From NCBI GenBank assembly GCA_036365455.1, contig JAWQUS010000030.1, forward strand, positions 18,000,001-18,064,000: 64,000 bases of DNA. The letters are read 5' to 3'. Position 1 is the stretch's first letter; each line of letters starts with the position of its first letter. The notes below the pieces were generated by a model. It was not told the DNA's origin and ran no database searches. It was given only the letters and a program-made list of their open reading frames with translations. This DNA is from Macrosoma leucophasiata (lineage: Eukaryota; Arthropoda; Insecta; Lepidoptera; Hedylidae). Shown one piece after another: positions 54,731 through 64,000 of the stretch. Made by a program: the position numbers and the translations under genes.

Positions 54731-55049
54731 ATATTTGGGTTCGGTATCGATCTAGTAACATACCCTAGTATTTATTTTTTCAATATTTTTAATGTTACGA
54801 ATTTACACTTCTACAGTTTTATTATAAGTATAGATTTGTTTAACTTAGAACCAGAGTATCAAGTCAATGTGAAATATTAATGAAAAAAAAACTGAGACAC
54901 GAACACAGGGCGTGTAAGCATCAGTGGCTTAAGAATTACACAAACTAGGAACTGACCCAGACATGGGTCAAAGATAACATTTTATTATTGTTTCTTATTT
55001 GATATTGAAGTATATTAATAGGAGAGTTGATAAAAGAACCACCAGTTTT

Positions 55050-55620
55050 TTACTGGCGGTAGAGTTCTAGTGTAGGAGAGCTCGAAGGCATTGGCAACAC
55101 CGCATTAGGTACCTAATCTATCTGCCTCCAAATAGTACTGAACACTACATTTGCATTGCAGATAGATTGCATTTAAGGTCGAGGGAACGGGTAGATAACG
55201 GTTTAAATTCTTTATCTCTGGTTCTATTGGGATTTTTCCATTTTCTTGAAGGTTTCCCAGTACCTCGAAGTTTGGTAATGTGCCCGGAGATGACAACAGG
55301 CTCGCCATCTGTTACATGGGCCAAAAAACGTAACCGGCGAATCGTGGGTGTTTGCATGTATGCTTGAATGCATGCATTTACCTCTGCCTACCCCTTGGGG
55401 GATAACAGGCGTGAAGTTACGATTTTATAGATTGCACTATTGTGTTGCGGTAAGATGAAAATGGCTTTTTAATAACTACCACAGAGACATAACAACTTAG
55501 GTGGCAGGGGTGGCAACGCATCTGCATTTTGAATTCTTGTTTTTGTATAGATGTCTATTGTCTATAGGCTGCAGTCATCAATTAACATCAATGTGAGCTG
55601 CACACTCAAGCGTAAGTCAT
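55050..55620 (+). mobile_element. SINE-1 copy split by SINE-2
   Basis: 55050-55160 (GGCGGTAGAGTTCTAGTGTA, TATCTGCCTCCAAATAGTAC) and 55425-55620 (TGCACTATTGTGTTGCGGTA, GCTGCAGTCATCAATTAACA) are two parts of one copy. Confidence 0.65.
55185..55422 (+). mobile_element. SINE-2 copy, head mostly missing
   Basis: GGGTAGATAACGGTTTAAAT to ACAGGCGTGAAGTTACGA, inserted within SINE-1. Confidence 0.75.
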
Positions 55621-55689
55621 GTTTTATTCATAAATGGTAATCATTATCAAACAAATTGCTTCGGGGTCACCTTTATCTGCGACAATCTT

Positions 55690-55875
55690 AATATATATAA
55701 ATCTCGTGTCACAATGTTTGTCCTCAATGGACTCCTAAACCACTTAACCGATTATAATAAAATTCGCACACCATGTGCAGTTCGATCCAACTTGAGAGAT
55801 AGGATAGCTTACATTACGCTATGACTAATAGGAGCAGAGCAGCGCGGGCGAAGCCGGGGCGGGCCGCTAGTTGAG
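55690..55875 (+). mobile_element. Retroposon fragment ending GGGCCGCTAGTT
   Basis: ATCTCGTGTCACAATGTTTG, TAACCGATTATAATAAAATT, GCGGGCGAAGCCGGGGCGGG, CCGCTAGTT: widespread insect repeat with a degraded RTE-like character. Confidence 0.5.
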
Positions 55876-56087
55876 TATATGATTCAATCTTTACATGCGC
55901 TCATGTGTCATCTGTTACATAAAAAGAATATTCCAGACAAAACTGGCTAAGTGCGAGCCGGACTCACACGCAGAGCATTGTATTTGTTACATAAAAAAGT
56001 TGGCTGTGACTGTGATAGAGGGACATAGACAGACAGATAGACATACGATTGATTGTGCCATTATTATACCCTATAATAAAGGCACAA

Positions 56088-56765
56088 CCCATGATACGTC
56101 CCACTGCTGGGCACGAGTCCCTCTTGAGCGAAGGCTTGGAGCTTACTCCACCACGTTGCTCCAATGCGGATTGATGGAGATAAGGGTTAGTGAGCAACCC
56201 GCTGTCGGATGTTTTCAAACCGCCCATCAGGCCTCCGGCAAGGTTTAACGACTGCTATCTATCGATGATCGACGATCCAACACATCCATACTTGAAGAAC
56301 TCGATATTAAGCAGCGTTTATCCTCTATTGTTCAGTCCCGGATTCTCTTTTTTCGGGCACGTCTCGAGGCGAAGCGAGACCTCCATTGAACGATTAACAG
56401 TGCAGGGGACTTTTAACGGTAAACGAGGACGCGGTAGGTCGCGATGGGTTGACCAAATTAAAACAGCCACTAAGAAGACATTTTATGAGTACACCCGAAA
56501 GGCATCTGCTCGCGAGGAGTGGCGACGGATAGTAAAGCGAGACACGAATAAACTCTGAAATGACAATCACGACTACTCTGTCAAGAGTGCAATGACTAAT
56601 AAGAATCTATCGATAATCGAATCGAATCAACCGGGACCGACGGCTTAACGTGCCCTCTGAGCACGGAAACGCGCATTTGAATTTGCAACTAGCGGTCACC
56701 CATCACAGACCCGACTGCGCCCGTATCGCTTTACCGAGATCGCTTCCGATCTACACCAGCAGCCG
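56088..56765 (-). mobile_element. Dispersed repeat M, inverted, split by a LINE fragment
   Basis: ATACGTCCCACTGCTGGGCA to GACTGCTATCTATCG and CCGGGACCGACGGCTTAACG to GATCTACACCAGCAGCCGGG are the reverse of 26921-27275. Confidence 0.75.
56273..56606 (+). mobile_element. LINE 3' fragment with ~14-bp duplication
   Basis: The frame reads FFGHVSRRSETSIERLTVQG, then TFNGKRGRGRSRWVDQIKTA and ASAREEWRRIVKRDTNKL, a non-LTR reverse-transcriptase C-terminal tail. CTATCGATGATCGA at 56259-56272 and CTATCGATAATCGA at 56607-56620 flank it, one mismatch. Confidence 0.85.
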
Positions 56766-56793
56766 GGGCGCTGGTGCTAGTGGGCGGGTTGGT

Positions 56794-56822
56794 GGTGGTG
56801 GTGGTGGTGGTGGTAGTGGTTG
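56794..56822. repeat. (GGT)n microsatellite
   Basis: About eight GGT units. Confidence 0.95.
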
Positions 56823-56960
56823 CGCGCTCTGGTACCCTATAAATCCAAATAATGTTTTTCCGTTTTTCTTGCTAGGCTGGAGCGCCTTCTGCGCTCGCCG
56901 ATTGCCCGGTGAAGTAGACTAGTGCCGTCTCGAGACAGGCCGCCTACAAAAAAGCCCGAC

Positions 56961-56962
<2 letters not shown>

Positions 56963-57000
<38 letters not shown>
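56963..57000. repeat. Poly-A run of ~38 bases
   Basis: An unbroken A run; length may be affected by assembly. Confidence 0.9.
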
Positions 57001-57003
<3 letters not shown>

Positions 57004-57635
57004 GTTTTTCTTTTTCAAGTACGGCACCCTCCGGCACGGCACCCGGCATCTCAATATATTTTGCAATATATTTTTCAACAATTATGTAATCAATAAAATT
57101 ATACCTAAGTACTCATTGACGTGAAGCCCAAAAATATGTCCTCGACATAGTACCGTAAAGAATTGGTCTTAATGCAATTTATAGAAAACAATTCAATTGA
57201 GTCCAAGGTGAAAACAATTCGTTGAAAAATCGCTAGACCAATTTTGATTCATTTGGTAAACACGAAATATTTTAGTTATCTATACAGACTCGGGACCGAT
57301 AAATTCGGTTCTGAATATGATTTTTTTGCCATTTATAACCAGAGAATGCAGCTCAAGTGACATAGGTACTGTTTTTATTTTATAGGAATTTTGCATTAAC
57401 ACATGCGAATTAAATATTTTTAAAGCAAAATTGAATCGCATTACATAAAAAAAAGAAAAACTCTAAATGTTCTGCTGGCTACCAATCAGACTAATTAAAG
57501 ATCAACAGTCCGAGTAGTCCGACATCTAAATGTTCCGATAGTATTAGATACGTGCATTACTTTCTTATTTTTTTTTTTTTTACGGCCACCGAAGCAAGTC
57601 CTTAACAGCCAATCTTCAGTAAATAGTTTTATTCA
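57001..57635. other. Unassigned AT-rich DNA
   Basis: Nothing recognised apart from homopolymer runs. Confidence 0.45.
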
Positions 57636-57639
57636 TTTC

Positions 57640-57955
57640 TTATGATAATGAAAATCCATATGGAAGATGACGATGATTGGATGCTTCCATGTGGAATATG
57701 ATGAGATGGCTCCAGTAGATGTGTAAGTGATGGGGACTTTACTAGGAGATTTTACAAAGTTTTGGAGGCAACATGAAAAATCACTTTTCACTTCATAATA
57801 TTTCTTTCTTACACCTGTGAACGTTATCGAATGCTTTACGATAAAAATCCCACCATTTTTACACATAAAAACGCAACTATTCACAAATTTCGAAAATAAT
57901 ATCACGCAGCGACACAGCTCTTTTCCGCGTTCCCGCCAAAACTTTCTTATTTTTC
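57640..57955. repeat. Relative of the composite repeat at 2000-2810
   Basis: TGATGGGGACTTTACTAGGA, AGTTTTGGAGGCAACATGAA, ATCGAATGCTTTACG are in the same order as the outer parts of 2000-2810, without the ~590-bp insert. It ends GTTCCCGCCAAAACT, which resembles the edge of retroposon H. Confidence 0.55.
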
Positions 57956-58095
57956 AGTCTACCAGTGTTGTGATAGGTTTAGTTGATCTGATTTTTGTTT
58001 TCATCTCAAATTTATCAAAAACCACGACGACGCATGCGACATAAGAAAAATCCAAAAACCGGCGTCATCTTCATGAGATGTAAACACGTCTAAAT

Positions 58096-58346
58096 CATAG
58101 CCCTAGCGTTTATTACCGATGCAAAACAGTCTGTCATTTTTCGCGGGGGGAAATGCGTGCGACACACACGCACACTACAAAAATCGTCTATTACTACGAA
58201 ACTCACACCTTGACTTTGACAAAATACAGAAACAATTTCACGCACACATTTAAACATCTAGGCGACAGGTATAGGCCCATTTGGGCTTGTACTTTGACAG
58301 AGAGGAAAGCCTACATATGGCTACTCCCCTCCGGTGTTGCTATATG
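58096..58346 (+). mobile_element. hAT-M MITE with a deletion near the left end
   Basis: CATAG is followed at once by CCCTAGCGTTTATTACCGAT, so ~30 bp of the end region is missing. The right end is CCGGTGTTGCTATATG. No matching duplication. Confidence 0.75.
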
Positions 58347-58666
58347 GTCTTGATAGACTAGAATTAGAATGTATCTGCTCTCGGCTGTTGGCTCAAAGCC
58401 TGCGTACGTCACGGCTGACAACAATTACGTTTGCTATACGCATCGTCGATGGCTATACGTAATCGAACGTTATCCGTAATACGTAGGTTAGTGGGTTGTT
58501 TAAACTGTATTATTAGTTGATTAGCTCGTCAATGAGTAAATGTTATTTATTTATTTGCCAAACGATGAACTATCGCGAGTGTTAATTTATGTAGGTAGGT
58601 CAACAGTTAACAGTATTGTGTCAATACAAGAGTTATATTAATCCACAAAATATAGCATGTAATGGA

Positions 58667-58896
58667 AGTTGTAAACAAGCGTGCAGTTCACATTGATGTT
58701 AAGTATGACTCCAGCCTATAGACACCCACACAAAGACCAAGGTCAAAATGCAGATGCGTTACCACTCCTGAGACCTAAGGTGTTATGCCTCTGTGCCGGA
58801 AATTACAGGGGCGTACATTACCATCTGACCGGTACACGATTATGCAGTGGTGCCTACGCCCGCGAGCTCTGTCACTGGAGCTCTACCACCAGTAAA
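58667..58896 (-). mobile_element. SINE-1 copy with internal deletion
   Basis: GTAAACAAGCGTGCAGTTCA to ATCTGACCGGTACACGATTA, then directly TGCAGTGGTGCCTACGCCCG to TACCACCAGTAAAA. The GCTGAACACTACC part is missing. Confidence 0.78.
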
Positions 58897-59580
58897 AACG
58901 CAGGCAAAAGATTTTAACAGAAGATTTAATAGCTTTTCCCAAGAGCCAGACATTCCTAGGAAACTGTTTGAACTTTGTTTCGGCGATACGATTCTTCGTT
59001 ACATTCGGCGATAGGTATTTTATAAAAATTATAAATAGACTATGTATGTTAATGTTTGTAAATATTGGTTTGGCCTTCGTCAAATATACAGGAATTAGCT
59101 CAAGAATTCTATTGCTCAAGAATAATGTAGTATCCCATACTAATTTCGGCAATCACGACCCAAATGCACTACATAGGTACCTAACATTTTTTTCTAGCGA
59201 CATCTACGAATTAATAATAAAACCTATAGGTTGAAGAGTAACTCTCAAACTTTCATTCAAAGCAGATAAGAAAAAATGGCTCATTGCCATGTGCTTGACA
59301 TCGACAGTTACGTCGCCATGGCAACAAAAAACAATACAACAAAATATGTAAATATTAATTCCATTAAAGCTAGGAACAGTAAAAGAGTTTTTTTTTCAAT
59401 TTGGCTATCACCAATAGTTAGGTATCGCGTTTAATTTTTTTTAACGAGGTTACGCAACGGTACTAATAATTATGCTACGTTATAAATTAAAGATTGGAAT
59501 TGGAAACTTAAATTGACAGACAACGCCCGCGCCCTTAACAACTGTCAACGAACTATAAACAACTTATGACAAGTAACAAT
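58897..59580. other. Unassigned DNA
   Basis: Open frames 58883-59234 show no family features. Confidence 0.4.
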
Positions 59581-60000
59581 AGGTTTTTTGGCGGGAACCT
59601 TGAAAGAGGCGTATGGTGCTCTTATTTTATTTCATTTTCTTGGTGTATTTTTAAGTTATATTGAATAAAGTTGGTGGCATTTTGTTTGATATAAGTTTAT
59701 TACAGTGCCCGTGTTTAGTGAAATAAAATAACAGTGCGAAAACACGACCTTTCAGGTTGCCTCCAAAACTTCATTGTAAATGTTCTGGTAAAGTAGCCAT
59801 CGCTTTACTCGAATAACTTGATTGTAACTCACTTGACTGACATATTATACTTGATAACTTATATACTTAATACTTACATATTATACTTGATGACTATATT
59901 ATACTAACTTTTACGCTGCTTAAATAAATACGAAATATCGTTTTACTTGACACTGGCAATATGCGTAATAGCGACGCCATAACAATAAAAAAAAAAAAAA
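59581..60000 (+). mobile_element. Retroposon H copy
   Basis: GGTTTTTTGGCGGGAACCTT to AATAGCGACGCCATAACAAT and A tail. It contains CTTGATGACTATATTATACT motif repeats. Confidence 0.7.
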
Positions 60001-60129
60001 GTAACAATACTTAAATATCATTTCTTGACAAAGTCGTGGTTCGTGGTGCTACTTTATAAGAGTGATTTCGCGACATAGACGTTTTTTGTTTGATACAACT
60101 TGATTTAGATGATTACAAAGGCACCAAAG

Positions 60130-60483
60130 GAGGTTTTGGCGGGAACCTTGAAAGATGCGTGTGGGGCTCTTATTTTATTTCATTTTCTTGGTGTATTTTT
60201 GAGTTATTTTAAATAAAATTGGTGGCATTTTGTTTGATATAAGCTTATTACAGTGCTCGTGTATAGTGAAATAGAATAACAGTGCGAAAACACGTTTTTT
60301 CAGGTCGCCTCCAAAACTTCATTGTAAATGTTCTTTACTAGAATTACTGATTGTGACTGACTGACGGACTGATAAATTGACTGACGACTCTGACTTTAAT
60401 GTTGCTTAACGAATACGATTTATTGTTTTACTTGACACTGGCAATAAGCATAACAAGCGATGCCATAAAATAAATAAAAAAAA
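60130..60483 (+). mobile_element. Retroposon H copy, second in direct order
   Basis: GGAGGTTTTGGCGGGAACCT to AACAAGCGATGCCATAAAAT and A tail, 130 bp after the previous copy. Confidence 0.7.
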
Positions 60484-61315
60484 CGGCACCAAAATTATAG
60501 GACGCGATCGTCGGGTGTTATTTATGTCCCAAAAAAAGCCGAACAAACTAATCGCAGACAAAAACCAGTTATAATAATTATGATAAGCTCACAGGCTCAT
60601 ACGTTTTATCATACAACAATAAGTAACATTAAAGACTTAAGAAATTTGATCTTGTAAATAATTTAAGCTGAAAGACTTTAAAATATAAAAGGGTCTGAGA
60701 TTTTATAGAACAGTGGTAATCAAACTTTTTGAAGACGGTACACTTTTGGAGACCAAACATTTAAAGAATTCCTAATATAAAGCAAAACCTAAAACAAAAT
60801 AAACGTTCAAAGTTTGAGTCCAAGTCAAAGTAAAGTCGTAGTGCTGTCTGTATCTCTCGATAGAGATAATCTTGAATCTCTTAATTGTTCCCATGAACAA
60901 TTAAGACTCAATTCACACTGCCGATCGGAAGTCTTATTGCGTGTTTATTATACGAATTCAACGGAAGACGTTAGGATGTGTTCTACGAAATGCTTTGTAA
61001 ATTTCCGGCTACACGGCACTTAACATTTCTAAACTAAATATCTTTGTTATTGTATAGCAGCTATGCTCAAAGTGTGCTTCGCAATGGACCTGGGGTAAAG
61101 CATTTTTTGGGCCCACAAAAATATTGGTGATATTGAAATAAAGCAACGAAAACAGTGCGTATCCTAGACAGCAGACTACAGAATTCAAGCTACCAATTTG
61201 GCCTCGGAGAAATATGAACATAAATTTACGCTATCTTTTTCAAAAACAATCGTCTGAACTAAAGCTTCCCCCAAATATGTCCGCAACGACCGGTCCTGGG
61301 GACCGACAATCTTTT
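60484..61315. other. Unassigned DNA
   Basis: Only a K-family trace near 60825 (GTCAAAGTAAAGTCGTAGTG). Confidence 0.4.
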
Positions 61316-61575
61316 TTTTTTTTTGTAATAAAAGTGGCAAACAAGCATGCAGTTCACATTCATGTTAAGTGAAGACTGCAGCCTATAGACACCCACACAA
61401 TGACCAGAGGTCAAAATGCAGATGCGCTGCCACTCTCTGTGCCGGAAATTACAGGGCCGTACATTACCACCTGACCGGAACACGATAGTGCTGAACACTA
61501 CCATTTAGCGGCAAGTATATTAGGTAATGCGGTGGTGCCTACGCCCGCGAGCTCCGTCACTGGAGCTCTACCAAC
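61316..61575 (-). mobile_element. SINE-1 copy
   Basis: T-run, GTAATAAAAGTGGCAAACAA to GAGCTCCGTCACTGGAGCTC. The stretch at the AGGTGTTATGCC junction is missing. Confidence 0.82.
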
Positions 61576-62164
61576 CAACCTAACTCTAATGCTTTTGTTT
61601 AGGACGTTACCTCGTCAGTAATCATCAAGTCATTCAATAATCGAAAGCTTAACGAAAACATTAGTCAGTCGGACGGCCCCCTGAACTGCCATACAGTATT
61701 GCTTGCGACATTCATTAGGCCGTTGGTCCACCTCGTATGAGGCCAAGAACTAACCATAAAGAACGAGTAGGTAAAAAAGATCAATTACATCATCTTCATC
61801 CGGGTATCACGACTTAGCAACACAAGTTTGGACCATTTTTGATCCAGTGAACTCTATGTTGCGATAAGGCGACTAAAGCTCAGCAAATACGGTTTACTAT
61901 AACATTAGATAACCCGAGATAACTTGAGGCTCCAAGCCGGAGTACGGGTGGATTCCTCACACGGCGACGCGTGGTCCGTTTCGTCACAAAACGTCACTGA
62001 TAACGGTTAATAGTCTTGTCTCTAGTAATGTAAACAAATTGGTTACCTACTGATAAGGACGAAGACAGTCTGAGTGCTTTAGGTATGGATGTATTCGAGA
62101 CGGTTCTAAAAACAAACCACACATTGCTTTGTTTAATATGGCTAGTTTGTTTTGGGATAAGGCA

Positions 62165-62360
62165 TTTTCATTTAACGATGGTGGCAAACAAGCTCGCAAT
62201 TCAGATTCTTCAGATGAATGGTAAGCGAATATTGAAACTTATAGACATATTCACAAAAAACCCTAGAGCAACACGGGCCACCAAAATCAGAAACCAAATC
62301 AGTCAAAATGCAGATTCGTTGCCATTTCCGAGGCCTAAGTAATTTTGCCTCTGTGATAAA
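62165..62360 (-). mobile_element. Old SINE-1 copy carrying a hAT-M tip
   Basis: ATGGTGGCAAACAAGCTCGC to GGCCTAAGTAATTTTGCCTC. At 62262-62282 it contains CTAGAGCAACACGGGCCACC, the 5' tip of hAT-M. Confidence 0.5.
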
Positions 62361-62507
62361 AATAAACCAGTGAGAAGTGGAAAGGAAGCCAACTGGTTGT
62401 CATCAGTACAGGGTTTATTTAGATCGTCATATTAAAACGCTTATTCAATCTTTAAAGTAGGTACGTATGATTAGGGTTATCATAAAAGAAGAAGTTTCAC
62501 AATTTTT

Positions 62508-62793
62508 TTTAATGTAATAAAACTGGCAAACGAGCATGCATTTCACATTGATGTTAAGTGATGACTGCAGCCTATAGACACCCACACAATGACCAGAGGT
62601 CAAAATGCAGATGCGCTGCCACTCCTGAGGCATTAGGTGTTATGCCTCTGTGCCGGAAATTACAGGGCCGTACATTACCACCTGACCGGGACCGCGATAG
62701 TGCTGAACACTACCATTTAGCGGCAAGTATATTAGGTAATGCGGTGATGCCTACGCCCGCGAGCTCCGTCACTGCAGCTCTACCACCAGTAAA
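62508..62793 (-). mobile_element. SINE-1 copy, full length
   Basis: ATGTAATAAAACTGGCAAAC to GCAGCTCTACCACCAGTAAA. Confidence 0.88.
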
Positions 62794-63305
62794 AAAGCTA
62801 CGCTGTTCGCACTTATACGCACGAACAGCGTAGCTTTGATGATGACGATGAGACATACTTGTCTATTTACCTACCTGTCTGTTGTATTAAAATTCTTAAA
62901 TGAATTGTATAATGTTATTTGTTAAATGTTATACCTTGTTCTCTGTGTTGTTGTCTGAAATAAATTCTATTCTAAATATCTACGAGATTTGAGACACTTT
63001 TAAGGAAGAAGTCATTTTAACCCTGATCAGATTTTTTTATTGTCGAAGATTGGCTAAGCTCTGACTAATCCTGAATCTTTAGCTCTGACTTATCCTGAAT
63101 ATTTTCTTCTACTGGAAGAGAATTCTTCCACTAGTGCAATCAATCAACCGAACAATGGCGGTCAAAACATTCCAATGGGGCGGTAGTAAATGCAATAACG
63201 CAAGATTGGCAACAGCGTCCTGCGATCATGGGGACGCTTTGGACCAGCAGTGAATATCTTTCGGTTGAAATGGTAATGAACGATGATGTCCAAAAAATAC
63301 TTTAA
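62794..63305. other. Unassigned DNA with a short hairpin
   Basis: AAGCTACGCTGTTCG / CGAACAGCGTAGCTT at 62796-62836 form a perfect 15-bp hairpin around CACTTATACGCA. A LINE-type 3' sequence ending AATAAATTCTATTCT is near 62960. Confidence 0.5.
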
Positions 63306-63310
63306 AAAAA

Positions 63311-63612
63311 CGTAACTTCACGCCTGTAATCCCCGAAGGGCAGAGGTAAATGCATGCATTCAATCATACATGCAAACACCCACGATTCGCCGGTAACTTT
63401 TTGGCCCATGTAACAGGTGGCGAGCCTATTGACATCTCCGGGCACATTACCAAACTTCGAGGTGCTGGGAAACTTCCAGAGAAAGGAAAAATCCCAATAG
63501 AACCAGAGATAAAGGACTTTACACCGTTATCTCTAATATCCCCCGAACCGGGAATCGAACCTGGGACCCCAGCGTAGTAGTAGTGGCCTGCTACCACTAG
63601 GGTTCTGAGGTA
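63311..63612 (-). mobile_element. SINE-2 copy
   Basis: Tail ACGTAACTTCACGCCTGTAA at left, box B complement GGGAATCGAACCTGGGACC, head complement CTGCTACCACTAGG at right. Confidence 0.88.
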
Positions 63613-64000
63613 GTTAACAAAAAATACTTGTTATTCTTTTTAGCGCGTTTCACGACAACCCTGCAGATATCACAATCGGTCACTAACACTGTTACGACAA
63701 TTTTCATCTCAGTTTATTTTTGTACGGTGATTGCTTGCGCTTGATAAATAAATTACCCAATGGATAAGTCAGGGTTAAACTGATGTTTGTTCAGCCACTT
63801 CAAAGGGTACTGTGGACTCCGTGGTAAATTGTTTTGATTGTTTAGGTTAGATTCTAATATTGATACAATCTTACTAATAATCGATCAAGGATATTAAAAC
63901 ATTTTTTTGGGTTTTTGGAAGAAATGCGGGGAAAAGGCTGTCATAGCATTATATTTTACTACGAAGCTAGTAGAGCAATGTACTACCTTAACACTACCTA
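63613..64000. other. Unassigned DNA to the window end
   Basis: No exon or repeat recognised. Confidence 0.4.

Overview
This is a 64-kb piece of nuclear DNA from an insect, most likely a moth or butterfly. The evidence is AT-rich sequence, short exons split by GT-AG introns, and dense small retroposons and MITEs of kinds familiar from Lepidoptera. There are also a mariner copy, a non-LTR retrotransposon and a mitochondrial cox1 fragment. No operons, bacterial genes or CRISPR arrays are visible.

Two host genes can be read with confidence, and they point tail to tail. On the + strand (57-5946) are the last six coding exons of a fatty-acid amide hydrolase 2-like gene; its 5' half, with the catalytic residues, lies before the window. 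On the - strand (30686 down to 17334) are six exons of S-adenosylmethionine decarboxylase (AMD1/SamDC), the enzyme that supplies aminopropyl groups for spermidine and spermine. They cover the protein from its self-cleavage Glu-Ser site to the stop codon. The exon or exons for the N-terminal ~66 residues were not found in the remaining 33 kb and may lie outside the window. Splice phases agree across every junction in both genes. I see no functional link between the two genes.

Most of the rest is transposable elements. 0-6 kb is the FAAH2-like gene with repeat-filled introns. 6-17 kb is intergenic, with DNA elements, tRNA-like retroposons, MITEs and a NUMT. 17-31 kb is AMD1, with many nested insertions in its introns. 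32.6-37.6 kb holds a nearly full-length but frameshifted non-LTR retrotransposon (- strand), followed by a ~205-bp-arm palindrome. 38-64 kb is repeat-rich, with a dead mariner at 52.9-54.1 kb, a second 5'-truncated copy of the non-LTR element at 49.5-50.1 kb and many SINE copies.

Family names used here are my own. SINE-1 is a very common ~280-bp retroposon with an A-rich tail. SINE-2 is ~300 bp with a tRNA-like head and a GCGTGAAGTTACGT end. SINE-3, SINE-4 and SINE-5 are other tRNA-like retroposons. hAT-M is a ~290-bp MITE with CATAGAGCAAC ends and 8-bp target duplications. MITE-J is a ~240-bp inverted-repeat element.

The observation I rate highest is that three of the five AMD1 5' splice sites have a SINE-1 copy, always antisense to the gene, with its A-rich tail 0-23 bases after the splice site. 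A fourth copy lies 52 bases after a FAAH2-like splice site. I did not find a convincing new protein system.
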